Below, one piece after another: positions 1-12,545 of a stretch of DNA of 64,000 bases (positions are counted from its first letter, which is position 1; every line of letters starts with the position of its first letter). Position numbers and translations under genes: made by a program. The notes beneath the pieces are model-generated. The model was not told the DNA's origin. It did not search any database and worked only from the letters and a program-made list of their open reading frames with translations. The stretch is from Dichetophora obliterata (Eukaryota; Arthropoda; Insecta; Diptera; Sciomyzidae), in the NCBI GenBank assembly GCA_963920525.1, contig OY986439.1:2425001-2489000 (forward strand), in the 5' to 3' direction.

Positions 1-885
1 AATTTTTGTGAATGGTGAGGTGTTTTAACGAAATAATAAAATTCATGCTAGGAAGGAACATTTTTTTATAAAATCGAAATAGGAAACTGATATTATAAAT
101 TGATTCTTTTGGACAGAGTGTTGTTCAGAAATATATGAAGAATCTAAATTAAGAAAATTATCTTCGATACCACTTCTAGTGCCCGAGATATAAAACCTTA
201 TATTAATTTTGATGAAAAAGTTCAGAAATTGCACTCAAGCATACATTCCTCAAAAACAAGAAAATGCATATGGAAAAGATAGGAAAATTATTAAATCGCC
301 AAATTTAAGGAAAACGTCAACACAATAATCAAAATCGCCAAAATTTAGACAATCAGATAGGAATCAAAAGTTCTGCGCTACCTCGAATGTACCTTTATAT
401 TCGAATATCCTTCACACAGGACCTTTTGGGTAAAAATCGAGAAAGGCATCGTGTTTGGCGGGATATTGTTAGTTAAAGTATTTATTTCTTTTTACTTTAA
501 GACATATTCCATTTGTTGCTTTAAGCATTTTGAGATCGTGATATTTTAAAAAACAACTTTGTCCTTGCGGGAGAGAAAGACATCCTTATTTTTTCCTTAA
601 ATTTTATTTGGGAGATCTTGAGCACTCTATGCAACATTTGAGACCTCTTAGAATACGATCTTAATTTTTCGATACGCCCTAATATACATATATGACAAAT
701 GTCACTTAAATTTATTTTTTTTAGTTCACGTCTTTTTTAAATAAAAGCTTATTTTTTAAAAATTTTTTTACTGTTTATTTTTTTTTACTTTTTAGTCTTA
801 AAGGTTTATTATTAACATCTTTTATTTTCAAAACTTATTTTCTAACCCCCATCTTTTACTTCAAGAAAATTTTTTACCAAAATTT

Positions 886-2440
886 CAGCTGAATCGAGCT
901 GAATTAGTCTTGGAGATATATAATTTTTTTTGATTTGTGGGCAGTAAAAGGGGGTGTGACAAAAAATTTTATCATAATATTGCATTGTCACCGGACTTAC
1001 ATATGTATGTTGAATTCTAGCCAGGGACCGTACCGGTTATGGTTTTTATCAAAAAAGTCAGATATTAACAGTTATCATTTAACTTTTATTTTTTCCGACA
1101 AAAATACTAGTTATTTAATGCCTTTTATTTTTTCGGGCAAAAATAACTGTTACTTTTTGGTCAAAAATAACTGTTACTTTTTGGTCAAAAATAACTGTTA
1201 CTTTTTGGTCAAAAATAACAGTTATTTTGTGCCTTTTATTTTTTCGGTCAAAAATATCAGGCAATTTGAATTTTTTTTAAAGGCCACTTGAAAGTTTTAT
1301 GCAATTTTTATCGTCTCATCAGCGCGCACATTTTGAGTTATAAAACTTTTTAGTTTTTAAAGTTTTTTATTCGGCCTTTGAAAAAATACAAATTGCCTGA
1401 TATTTTTGACCGAAAAAATAAAAGGCGCAAAATAACTGTTATTTTTTACCTAAAAAGTAAAAGTCAAAAGTAACAGTTATTTTTGCCCGAAAAAATAAAA
1501 GGCAAAAAATAACAGTTAATATTAATTTTTATAGTAACAGCCAAAAATTTAAAAGGCATTTAATATTCGCGAAGTTGCTGCCATAAGGATAATAATGGTA
1601 TATTTAAAAAAATCCTCCGGCCACTTTTTCGTTATGCCTTTTTCATCTGAAAATTGTAAAATAACAGTTATTTTCGGTCCCTGATTCTAGCTTAATCGGA
1701 TACCAACAAGTTTGCAAAATTGCGAAAAATGGTTTGCAAATTTTGACAGACATACATACATACATACATATATACAGTGATGTGCAAATAAATAGGGGCA
1801 CCTATATTTATATATTTAAAGCTACATGAATTATATACAATGTGCCCAAGATAGAGCATTATTTCTCTCGGGTGGTGATTCTCCTTAATTAGGCGAGTAA
1901 GAAAATGCAAGGATGATGGTAACCCCCTCCCCCCATTAGTTTTGGAGATATAGCATTTTTTTTATTTTTGGGCGGTAAAAGGGGGTGTGGCCAAATGTTT
2001 TTCATAAACCCCATGCTTTATATGATGAAACTTCACTCTTTAAATTTCAGCTGAATCAGCCCCGCAGTTTTAGAGATACATATAACATTTTTATGGATTT
2101 GTGGGCGGTGAAAGGGGGAGTGGCAAATTTTCATAAATTATTCTCTACTCGAAGGAAATTTACTGCCAAATATTCTGCTGAAATTAATGCTGAATCGGCC
2201 TAGCAGTTTAAGAGATATAGCATTTTTTTATTTGTGGGCGGCAAAAGGAAGTGTGGCAAAAAATGTTATCATAATATTGCATTGTCACCGAACTTATATG
2301 TATGCTAAATTTCAGCTTAATCGGATACCACCAAGTTGTCGAAAAATGGCTTGCAAGTTTTGACGGACATACATACATACATTCATACATACGAACGAAG
2401 CAAGTTAAATAAAAGCTTATAAAAATGGAAGGCATTGGCT
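886..2440. repeat. Cluster of degenerate dispersed repeat units
   Basis: At least four diverged units share the order 'aatcggc..agtttt.gagatat' then an A/T run then 'tttgtgggcggtaaaaggg'. They lie near 886-960, 1930-2000, 2044-2125 and 2180-2260. Two of them run on into a segment with 'cagcttaatcggatacca' and end in short CATA microsatellites near 1750 and 2367. A related unit recurs near 23420 in the rempA intron. No long reading frame is kept. This looks like old tandem or dispersed copies of a non-coding transposon; the class cannot be told from the sequence. Confidence 0.6.
1022..1683. mobile_element. hAT-type MITE with 8-bp target duplication
   Basis: A 662-bp element begins CAGGGACCG and ends CGGTCCCTG and is flanked on both sides by ATTCTAGC (1014-1021 and 1684-1691). 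An 8-bp duplication with CAGG-type ends is the hAT signature. The interior is a loose inverted repeat built from AATAACTGTTA motifs and holds three perfect 24-bp tandem units at 1139-1210. It codes for no transposase; the 118-codon frame across it is low-complexity repeat. The sequence around it (ccggactt...cagcttaatcgg) occurs uninterrupted near 2290-2325, which serves as the empty site. Confidence 0.85.
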
Positions 2441-3375
2441 AAAGATAATTAAAAAATGGTTGAGGCAAAAAAAGAAAAATATGTATTTTAAATTTGTTTT
2501 TTAATTTCTAAATTACATAATTACTTAATTACCCAATTGAACTACAATGGAAATTTAAGTAAATTTAAATAAAAAAAACAGAACATTTTTGAATTTGATC
2601 TCTTGGAAAATAGACTTGTGTTATTTCAAACCCTTCTTAAGAAAGTTATGTACAAAAAGTCTTGCGAGAGTTTTGCAAATTTTGTAATCCAAGTCAAAAA
2701 TCACTTCTGTTTTTTGTAACGTAACGCCAGCACATTTTTGCTTATATCTTGAAATCCTTGGGTTCGATTGTTGTCATTGTTTTTTACTTAATATAGTGCT
2801 ACTTAATTACTACGCAAATATAAGAAAGCCTTTTTAAAAATTAGACATTTTCATTATTTTTTTTTATATTTCTTCGTCCGCAACGCCAGTTTGGAAATGC
2901 CCATATGTCTTTATTCATTGCAACAAGTTGATTGATAAATTTAAATCAATATAAATTTTACTATAAATATTTATCATTAATATTTCAAACGTTTTTTTTT
3001 TCTAAAATAAAAATAAGTAAATATGGTTTTAAACTAAATCTTTTTTCGCTCTGAGCATTAATAAAAAACTTTTTTGCATTTCAAGAACGCGGAATGTAAT
3101 AGCCACAATTAACGTTTAAAGTTATAAACTCATTTAAAGTTATAGACTTCCCATCAGTTGAAACGTGTAGCAGTTACGCCGATGGAGTGTGACCTTTACC
3201 TTATAAATATATATGAATATTCATATGTAGATTAACTTATGATAACATTCATTTAAAATATTGCGTAATAACAAATTTGATACGGCGTAGCTGGCTATAT
3301 CGGCAAAAAAATTCAAGTGGTAGTAATTAGAGAATCAAATGAGAGAAAATAGTTTAATAGTTTCTTTTTATGCCC
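2441..3375. other. AT-rich intergenic DNA
   Basis: No gene seen. The stretch around 2420-2570 resembles 27325-27430 (shared 'atggaaggcattg' and 'ccaattgaactacaatgga'), so part of it is an unnamed dispersed repeat. Confidence 0.5.
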
Positions 3376-4226
3376 GTACGCATTGGCGTAGCAAGCGGGA
3401 AAAAGGGCGCAGCTGCCCCCCACTTATTTAGCTAGATAAACAATTTAAAAAAAAAACTTCAAAAGTTATTCAAAATATCAGTTTTTTTAAAACAATGTAA
3501 TAGGTTTATATTTTGCTCTTCTTTCTCTCTTCTTCATAAGCATGCTTTCGGATAACCATTTTCTTTCTCTGTGTTTGCAAAAAGATAGAACAAAATGTAG
3601 AGTTTCTACTGGAATTCCAATTTGAAAAAAAATTAGGATATACTGAAAAAATTGGTTGAAAAACGTGTTGCTTTGGTTTTGACTGTGCCTGCATCAGCAG
3701 CTTCATCTGAGCGTTCATTTAGTACACTAAGACGGCTTAAAACGTATCTTCGAGCAACTATAACACAGAAAGGGCTCACGACTCACTCATACACATTCAC
3801 AAAGATAAAACCGAAGAATTGAATTTTATGGAGGTGGTGAAAGATTTTTTCTTGCAAGGACAGAAAGAAACATTTTGGAAGAATTTAAATTGATATAACT
3901 TTTTGTACCTTATTGCATTTAAACCATGTAAAGATATACCTAGTCTTGCTTTATAAAAGCAACAATTAGTTCTTATATTTTCATATTACGATATGAAAGA
4001 TCCTTTAAAAAATGGTCTCTAATATCGAAATTGGAAAAACTTTTAAAAATAATGAAATGTTAATATTTTTTATTGAATTTTATTTTTTTCTTATTTTGAA
4101 ACTAAATTAAAAAATTTGTTTATTCATATTCATATTTCTTTTAAAAAATTTTAGCGATTTTTTGCACCCCCATTTGTACTGTCCCCCCAGATGAAATTAG
4201 CTTCCGACGCGCTTGCCCCTACGCGT
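3376..4226 (+). pseudogene. hAT transposon remnant with C-terminal dimerisation domain
   Basis: Plus-strand frames from 3667 read VPASAASSERSFSTLRRLKT, the core of the hAT C-terminal dimerisation domain as found in the ZMYM/52-kDa-repressor-like hAT families. A frameshift near 3780 moves the continuation (IHIHKDKTEELNF...) into another frame up to about 3895. Imperfect inverted ends surround it: 'ggcgtagcaagcggg' near 3384 and 'cgcttgcccctacgcg' near 4210. Only about 75 codons of transposase are recognisable, so this is a dead, internally deleted copy. Confidence 0.75.
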
Positions 4227-4492
4227 ACTGCGTAAGTGGTATATTAAATTTGTTATTTCATTTGCAACGCCTATACAATGCGTGACATGTAAAGATAGTA
4301 TACATATATGGGCACTACCCAGTACTGGATTTTGGCCTAGGCCTGTTTAGGCAAAATTTTAGGGGAGGAAAAATTTTTGAAGGCTGAACAATTTTGAGGT
4401 ACACATAAAGTTAGGAACGGAATCAATTTGGTTGCAGCAGAAATGACAGGGCAGAAAAATATTTTCTTAGCTAATTTATAAAGAAACTTAAT

Positions 4493-5076
4493 AGGTGTGT
4501 TTCCGTACTCTAAACTGTGTAAGATTTGTGTAACTTCTGGTAAGCTCGAACTGAGAGAGTAAAAATTAAATTTGAGAATATTAGCAAAAGTACGGAAACA
4601 GCTTCTAGCAAGTTTCGAGCACAAAACAGCTGATTCTGACAGTAGACGAGTCAAACGTAAATAGCGCCAATTGAAATTGTCGTAATTTTGTTTGTGAAGT
4701 AAATTTTTTAAGCTATAAAATCTTTTAATCTATGTTTTAAGTTATAAAATAACTTTAAATAATTTATTTATAGTTAAAAATGGAAGGTCAAAAGAAACTG
4801 TAATTTGTTAATTTATTTTTAGCAGCACAATTTGTGAATATTTGTGAAAAACATAAACAAACATTTGACATTTGCTTGTTCTTCTTGATGCTTCTTCTTA
4901 TTGATGCTTGTTCTTAATTTACTCGAAGTCTTGAGTTCTAGCACGCCCTGTGCACATTCTGTGCTCGAGAGAGCGATTTTATGCTTGTTCTTCTTCTCCT
5001 ATTTCTTACACAAAAAGTACGGAAACAGAAAAAAAACGACTTACAAGTCACACAGTGTGAGTACGGAAACAGACCT
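4493..5076. mobile_element. TIR element, GTCTGTTTCCGTACT family, copy 1
   Basis: About 584 bp bounded by inverted ends: aggtgtgtttccgtactc at the left and gagtacggaaacagacct at the right, followed inward by a CACTGTGT-like block. The interior is shared with 13640-14222: the minus-strand frames there translate to closely similar peptides, both containing LARSCFRTFA and FYSLSSSLPEV. That similarity is repeat kinship, not a conserved gene. No transposase is visible. Confidence 0.75.
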
Positions 5077-6522
5077 CCCAAAAAAATTATTGCATTCATT
5101 TACAGAATTTTACATCTATTTGCTTTAAAAATGCGATACAAAAATACATTTTAAAGCAAACATTATACTGAATCTACGGGTTTCAAAACAGCTCTATAGT
5201 TATGTTTATTGCTTTAAAAGAGCCTTTAGAGAGAAAGTAGTAAGTTTTCGAACTCTACTCTTTTGCAGATTTTATAAAATCCTTTACAGAGCTGTATAAA
5301 GTATTAGAGCTTAAAATGGTAAAAAAAATCATATATCGAGCATTTTCTTTATAAAATTAAAAGCAACCAGCAGCAAACAAAGCTGCGGTAAAGCTTTAAC
5401 TGCATATTATACACCTATAGAACACTTTTAGAGCTCACTCGCACCTAGTTGCTCCAACAATGTTACTTGGGTAGTTTGACGAATGCTGTAAATTTTTGGA
5501 CGGCCAAATGTTAAACGATAAGTGTTTTAGAAAAACTAACCACCAAAAACTTCGCTTACAGGCAATGAATAAAATATTGCAGAAAACTCATATATTCGAT
5601 TACTTTTTGGATTACAGAAAGTATTACTTTAACATGGGCATGTCATTGGCGGTAATTTTAAAAAAATCAACTGATAACGTAATGCAATTAATGCATTTTT
5701 GGTCTTTCTGACCAATATAAGGTCTAATATAAGGTATAATTGAATAAAAATTTAGGGGTATGAATTGCAAATTTTTTATCATCAGGGCGGAATCATTATA
5801 ATGGCCAAAAAATCTAAAGTACGACAGAAAAAAATCGTAGCTTATTTTGAAAGCAACTTTAAGTTTCGTGTTCGAAAATATTTCGTTCATTTAAAAAGTT
5901 TTCTTCTAACTTTATTTCAAAAAGAGAAACAAAATATAAATTCTGCATCAAAAATAAATAATTTTCATTTACGTGATTTTTGCAATGTATATCCAAATGT
6001 AGAAATAATATTGTGAATTTATTTAAGTATTCCAGTTACAGCTTTCGAAGAAGACTGCATGGTTTTATGGAAATGTAAATTGGACTGCGTTACATAATTT
6101 TTATCACAACTTCAATTGGAATTTATTCTTCGCTGATAGAAATTTGACGCAGTTTACAATATGATTACTTCATAGACCATTATGCTTTAGTACTGCTGCA
6201 ATATTGAAGCCGTATGCGCACGCCGAACAAGTCCCGATTCGTGTAGTTGACGGTATTTCGTCCGATTAGTACGCCATCAACGCAGAAGTACTGCAGGGTT
6301 CTGTTCGGTTCGGTTCTACTGCCAACCTTGTTTCTGACTTTTATTAACAACCTTATTTCGACATTTGTTATTCGTACTCATTCAAAAAACGCCCAAGTTC
6401 TATGAAGATTGAGAGGAAGAGGAAAAAAACTATTCAGGAAAACCCTCATTTTCTACATTAAACCTTTAAGGATGACAAACAAACAAAAGTAAAATAAAAA
6501 AATTTTAATTTTTTTACTGTAA
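5077..6522. other. Intergenic DNA, no gene recognised
   Basis: Short frames of 71 codons (5496-5711, +) and 83 codons (5765-6016, +) lack recognisable domains and show no splice partners. I see nothing that supports a gene. Confidence 0.5.
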
Positions 6523-6967
6523 AGTGCTGATTTTAATAGACGGAACGGAACGGAGTCCAGTGTCATTGTGGCAGGACGAAACGGTTTCAAACGGAGTGGT
6601 GATTATAATAGCAGCGAAAGACGAGTTAATTTTTTTCTAAAATATATTTTACTACAAAACAAATTCCATCAATTCTTTTTTTCTTATTATTTTAAAACAT
6701 GAATTCAATCAAATTTTATCAAAAATACGGAAAACAAAATAAATGCAAAATAAAATTAATAGTAGCATCTGTCAACATAAAGTTTTTGCTCAAAACGTAA
6801 CGGAACGCAGCGGAAAAATCAAAAATCTATAGATCTCAACGTCACGTGCCGCTCCGTTCCGTCTTATTATAATCGAACTCATAAGAAACTCATGCAATAG
6901 ATTTTAAAGTGACATTTCTCAACATTCTATAACATTCAGTTCCGTTCCGTCTAATATAATCAGCGCT
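6523..6967. mobile_element. MITE with TAA target duplication (PIF/Harbinger-like)
   Basis: A 445-bp unit with ends AGTGCTGATT and AATCAGCGCT, followed inward by matching tagacggaacggaac / gttccgttccgtcta blocks. TAA flanks both ends (6520-6522 and 6968-6970), the three-base target typical of PIF/Harbinger elements. A second gttccgtc-type block inside (about 6853) suggests rearrangement. Non-coding. Confidence 0.75.
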
Positions 6968-7874
6968 TAAGTATTGAAAAAATCTGGAAAAACCCGTCCG
7001 AAAAATTTATTTTTTACTTTGTTGGAGTAGCTGATTCATAAAGGTTTTGACATAATTGGAATGAGAAAATATATTCGCTCGTATTTAAAAATTTTTTGTG
7101 GTACCTATATCTGTAATAAGGGAAGAAGATTTTCAAGATCAGATTAATTTATTAAATGCAGGTTAAATTAATTTTAAAATATGATATTGTTAAAAAATAT
7201 GGTTTAAAAAAAATTGTCAAAAATTCACAAAAACTCGAACTAAGGAAAACTCAACAATGTAAGTCAAAAAATTACATGTGTTTGACCGGTATGTCCATCT
7301 GTTCCACTCTCACTTCTAAACTACTTATCATAATTTAATGGTAGCGTTTTCATCGCCTGCTGGTTATAGGCTATATGACGTCACATTAAATTTAATAAAG
7401 CGCCCTTTAGAGGACTTTTTTAGTGACATAAGAAAATGAGGTTTCGCTTGAATCGTTTTCATCTTCCGTTGAAGGAAAATTTGTGACGTCACATTAAATT
7501 GAATATCAGAGGACATAAAGTCAACTAAAGCACTAAATAAAATAGAGCCGGTTCTAATTTTTCTTTTTGTTTTGTAAATAAAATAGAGCCGCGCTCTAGA
7601 TCAACGACCACAGGAATGCAGCTTATAAGCATCTATATAATTATATAATTTGATCATTAAACAATTGATTAGTAGGTTATTACTTTGAATTATATAAAAA
7701 TTATATTCCCAAAATAATTTAAATAGAAAATTAGTTCAAAAAATTAAAAAAAGACTACTAAAAAGCACGCTCTAAAAGGTATGAAACAAGAAAATATTCT
7801 CATCTGAAATTGTTATGTACAAACTATTCTATATTTTTTGTATGTATATTAAATAAACAACTTATACATAATTG
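6968..7874. other. AT-rich DNA with two TGACGTCA sites
   Basis: No gene seen. TGACGTCACATTAAATT occurs at 7376 and again at 7484 in direct orientation, 108 bp apart; the core is a perfect CRE/ATF palindrome, but no promoter or gene lies nearby. Confidence 0.45.
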
Positions 7875-8124
7875 GGGTATTCACAAGGTGTGCTATCATG
7901 TCATAATGTCATATTGTCCTAAAATTTTACAACTAAAATTTACAAGCAAAATAAATGCAAATAAGAAACTCCTATTTGATTACGACTCTTCAATAAACAT
8001 AGCTTTCAGAGTTGTATTATATTAGTACTTTTTTATATGAAAGGCTACAATAAAATGTTTAAACTAGTGTAAAATCTTAGGACAATATGACATTATGACA
8101 TGATAGCACACCTTGTGAATACCC
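7875..8124. mobile_element. 250-bp hairpin MITE (GGGTATTCACAAGG ends)
   Basis: The left end GGGTATTCACAAGGTGTGC and its continuation over about 48 bp are repeated in reverse complement at the right end, finishing GAATACCC at 8124. The target duplication is not clear. The only ORF (7810-8025) crosses the element border and is not a gene. Confidence 0.8.
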
Positions 8125-8304
8125 TAAATATATTTTATTGTATTTAATACTAATTCATAGGGATCTTCAGAAAATATCCGTTGTCGTCGAATGCTACCTA
8201 CCATTAACAAAAAAATACATTCTAACAGTAGGAAGCGATCATAAGCTTTACACAGCTGTTTTCGTTTTTCGAAATTCAATTAATTTCCTATGACCCCTTT
8301 TATA

Positions 8305-8785
8305 GACCCCTTTTATATTGATCAAGACTTGAAGTCAAGTTTCAGACTTTGTTGGCAATTCGCCGCACATCGGAAGCGACGGAAGGGAAAAAGAAACTTG
8401 AAGCTGTACCGGCAATTTTTCGTATTCCTTTTGTTATTTTCGCGTTGTTGGCAGTGCTTTTTATTTTATTTTTCGCATATCAATGTGAGTTTGTTAGACT
8501 TCGGTTGCAATAAAATTGTTTTGCATATAATTTAATTTAATTTTGCATTAAATTTTTAAGCAAAAACATTTTGTTAACTTCCATTGTGGTAAAAAATAAA
8601 AATTCAGTTTGCAAATTTCTATAAATTATAATTCATTTGCTTGCTACCTATCTCGTTTTATTTTTAAGAAAACAAGGAAAGAAGACAAAAAAATTGAATT
8701 CAAGTCTTGACCAATGTGAAAGCTTTCGTCAAGTTAAAAAGAGAACGTCAAAAAAACTTGACTTCAAGTCTTAATCAATGGGGTC
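8305..8785. mobile_element. TIR element with TA flanks, GACCCC family, copy 1
   Basis: Starts gaccccttttatattgatc and ends gatta-less 'aatcaatggggtc' in inverted orientation; both ends carry TCAAGACTTGAAGTCAAG or its complement. TA flanks each end, as expected for Tc1/mariner-type MITEs. A second copy lies inverted at 12082-12545, with interior similarity including the 'aaaacgagataggtag' block. Confidence 0.8.
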
Positions 8786-10170
8786 TATCGGAAGCCGGCA
8801 AAAAAGCAATGAGGTAAGAATTTGTAAATTAAAGCAAAAGTAACAAATATTTATTTACAAATTGCAACTTAAAAACTTATTGGCAACATATAAAAATATA
8901 TTGCAGGTGTGTTATTTATCTTTCAAATGACACGTCAATCTTTTGAATCGATTGAATAGATAATTAGTTGAGTTTTAGATTTTTTGTTCAGTAAAAACAT
9001 GTTCTCTACCAGTACATTTTTAAATCGCGGCGGCCAAGAAATCGTAATAGTGCCGCGCACACTATAGGCCTCCCAGATGAAACATGTTGGATGGACATGT
9101 AGTTTGACAAAATAATGGGATTCTTTCCGTTGGCCCTACACAGTCGCACATGTTAGATAGATTTCATTATTTTTTTGCTGTCAAAGAGTTATCAAGTGTA
9201 AAGATTGTTTTGAACATTTATTTGTCCTAAATTAATCTACCTTCTCTTGTTATACCATGAGTAGCAGTTCTACTACATTTAAGTGCAAGCCCTGACAAAA
9301 CACAACATATCCACTTCTCTACTTACAATCGGCAGTGCATAAATGTTCAGAATATATTTCTCTTGGAAAATCAGTTAAAATATTTGTTCTCACGTATTTG
9401 GTTATTCACAATGCTTTAACTTTTTTGTTATAATATAAATTGTATAATCCTGTAGCACTCGCAAAGTTACGTCTCACGTTTTATTCTTTAGTGATGTGAC
9501 TGATTATAGTGATGAAACGATACTAGAATGGTCTGATTATGCAACACAGCAAACCCAATGGCCCATGTTACACGACGTTCGTTTGTACGACAAACCATAC
9601 ATCCCGTGAACACCCCTACTTCTTCGCTGAGGAGACTTCTAATCAGATGCCATTGAACTCAGAAATGTCAAAGAACACTAACTCGCTCGCTCAATTTACG
9701 AAGATTCATCACAGATCATGTGTGGGCAATTCTATACCAAGTAACAATTTTAGCCATATATTAATTCTTGCAGAGCTTATAGTGTCATCTTATATAGCAG
9801 CAAGCTTCAACTATAGCTTTAGTCGTGCTACTAAAGCTCTGGCAGAGTATATATAAGGCTACTTTCTTAAGTTTAAAATCACTATTTTCGCTTCATATGA
9901 AGATTAGAAGTAGCCAAACCCAAATAAGAGCTCTTACAAAGCTCTTTTTTCGCAATGAGTTGAAAATGCACTGCACCTTCCCTACTCGGATCATTTTTGA
10001 GTGATCAGTTTCTGAGCGGTCGTCACTTTGAATTAATAAAGAAAATCGCCTAAAATATGCAGCCGATGAAAATTTGATAAGAAAGCAAAAATGGTTGAAT
10101 TTGACAGTTATGGTCACTGGAAAAGAGAGCACATTCAGCCCTAACACTACCTTGTTTAGTTCTATAATAT
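8786..10170. other. Unassigned intergenic DNA
   Basis: The one frame over 100 codons (9539-9856, +, 105 codons) starts after an AT-rich stretch, has no recognisable domain, and shows no compatible splice sites that extend it. I do not call it a gene. 10050-10170 resembles DNA near 55900. Confidence 0.4.
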
Positions 10171-11045
10171 GTCTGTTTCCGTACTAACTCAAGTAATTGT
10201 AATAGAATAGATAGTGACATTTTGTATGTTATTCCCCTGCTGGACAGCTGTAACAAGTTTACATACACAACGAAACAAAATTTGGTGTTCACCAACACAC
10301 TATTACGTTGTCATTTGATGGGAAACGTAATATCATGTCTTGCTCTTTTGCGGCCAAAAAATAAACTCAACTGAAAAAATAACCATGCAATACCAAGCGG
10401 TGAAGTCTCATGGCAACAATAAATTAAAAATAGTAACTAAGAAATTTAAACATTTTTCTTTGCAGATTAACGAATTAAGACTTGTGACAAATTGTTTCTA
10501 AAACAAGCAACCGTTGCTGGCGAAAATCAGTGTCATTGCTGTTTATGTACTATTGCTGTTTATGCAGACTTATTACAGTTTTTTGTTGGTTTAAATTGTA
10601 TTTTTTTAAAATCTGGCTAGGGGGTAAATAATTTAATAAATCAATAATAAAAAACTATAAAAAATTTGTTTAGAAATTTGCTTACAGCAGAATAGCGCTT
10701 TAACATATCGGGGAGAGGGGAGAATAGTGCAGAACTAAATTTGTAATTGGTGAGAGCAATTTCGCTATTTTTTTTTCTCATGGCTAAAAAATGGTGGCAG
10801 AAAAGGATGGCAGATCACACGAATGAGAATCAGAGATGCAAACCTTGTAACATTTTGATCATCGCTCACAAGTTTTGCATGAAAAGTTTTATATGGACGT
10901 AACGGAAATCGTGTGACCGCTCGTGTTATATACGCCGTATGTAACAGTTACTGTTCTAGCTGGGTCTTCACTCTCAAGCTTTAAAAATTTTAAAAATAAC
11001 GTTTTCATCAACTTCAAGTTACTTGAATCGAGTACGGAAACAGAC
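10171..11045. mobile_element. TIR element, GTCTGTTTCCGTACT family, copy 2
   Basis: 875 bp between gtctgtttccgtactaactc and its inverse ending gtacggaaacagac; the inner TIR continues as CAAGTAA / TTACTTG. The block at 10230-10380 (gctggacagctgtaa... to ...aaaaaataaactcaac) also occurs at 56060-56665, where a MITE interrupts it. No coding capacity. Confidence 0.7.
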
Positions 11046-11658
11046 TTAATAATTGAGCCATGGTGCAAATTTTAAGAGCAAAAACTTTACAACACAAACA
11101 TAAAAATGTGTCTGGATATGTTTGCGCACCCCTGGCAGAGATAAAGGAATAGGACCTGTTTTATATTGGGCAAGATTAAAAGCAATTTTTTTCAGTACAA
11201 AAACTTGCCAGTACAGAGCAAGTGTACTCTTTCTCCTTCGTCACCAAAACTCACATACAGCCCTATTGCTAGTGTCGATAGGCGGTAGAATAGAATGCAG
11301 TCGATTGCATCTATTTAATTAAGTTTTGGTATTGTATAACCTTATCGACAAAAAACTAGTGTCAATTGCTTACTCTATTTAAAATAGCCGTTTGACATTT
11401 TGTTTATTTTCAGCGTGATTTACGTGATTTAAGAATCGTAAAAGAATTCAGTTGACTTGTGGTTTAGTGATGACGAGGAGGATACTGTTGAAGCTTCTAG
11501 TTTAGTGGAATTGGCAAGAGAGGTGAGAGGTTTTTTGCTGCTTACAACCTTTGCTCTGAAATTATTTTCATCTGTGTTATTTTTTCGACTTCCAACGCAA
11601 ACAACTTACTTTTTGTCCATTTCCATATATTTTGAGCCAAAACACGCAACCATCGGTT

Positions 11659-12046
11659 AAAAAATAGCTATCGACAAATGGTCGATCATAGTCGAGAAAA
11701 CTACACTCACATTAACATTGCTGGTCGATAATCGCTTAATAGTCGTTTATCGACTGCCAATCGACACTCGCAATAGGGCTGATAAACTCACCCTATTTGT
11801 CTTACGAACACAAATTCTTGCTTTCAAGTCTTGAACAATGTAAAAGGGGTCTAAAAAATAGCTATCGACAAATGGTCGATCATAGTCGAGAAAACTACAC
11901 TCACATTAACATTGCTGGTCGATAATCGCTTAATAGTCGTTTATCGACTGCCAATCGAAACTCGCAATAGGGCTGATAAACTCACCCTATTTGTCTTACG
12001 AACTCAAATTCTTGCTTTCAAGTCTTGAACAATGTAAAAGGGGTCT
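11659..12046. repeat. 194-bp tandem duplication
   Basis: Two adjacent units, 11659-11852 and 11853-12046, differ at only a couple of positions (for example cgacactcg versus cgaaactcg). Each unit ends in 'aagtcttgaacaatgtaaaa' and ggggtct, the end of the GACCCC-family element, so the duplicated block includes a solo transposon end. The near-identity points to a recent duplication. Confidence 0.9.
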
Positions 12047-12081
12047 AGGAAACTTAAATTTTGTGACGTACAGTCATGAAA

Positions 12082-12545
12082 GATCTCTTTTACATTGATC
12101 AAGACTTGAAGTCAAGTTTTTTTTACGTTCTCTTTTGAACTTGACGAAAGCTTTCACATTGGTCAAGACTTTCATTAAATTTCTTGTCTTCTTTCCTTGT
12201 TTTCTAAAAATAAAACGAGATAGGTAGAAAGCAAATGAATTATAGTTTATATAAATTTTACAAACTGAATTTTAATTTTTTACCACGATGGAAGTTAACA
12301 AAATGTTTTTGCTTAAAAATTTAATGCAAAATTAAGTTAAATTAAATGCAAAAATATTTCAATGCAACCGAAGTCTAACAAACTCACATTGATATGTGAA
12401 AAATAAAATTGAAAAAAACTGTCAACAACGCGAAAATAACAGAAGGAATACGAAAAATTGCCGGTACAGCTTCAAGTTTCTTTTTCCCTTCTTTTTCCCA
12501 AGCTCTGAAACTTGACTTCAAGTCTTGATCAATATAAAAGGGGTC
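12082..12545. mobile_element. TIR element, GACCCC family, copy 2
   Basis: Begins gatctcttttacattgatc and ends gatcaatataaaaggggtc, with TCAAGACTTGAAGTCAAG next to both ends. It shares its interior with 8305-8785 in the opposite orientation. The 106-codon minus frame inside is shared repeat sequence, not a gene. Confidence 0.8.

Noticed and set aside
1139..1220. Short direct repeats resembling a CRISPR array
   Set aside because: The 24-bp units abut without unique spacers and lie in a eukaryotic MITE.
935..1291. 118-codon plus-strand frame
   Set aside because: It is produced by the AATAACTGTTA repeats of the hAT MITE; low complexity, no domain.
9539..9856. 105-codon plus frame as a gene
   Set aside because: No recognisable domain, no splice partner and the surroundings are repeat-rich; not supportable.
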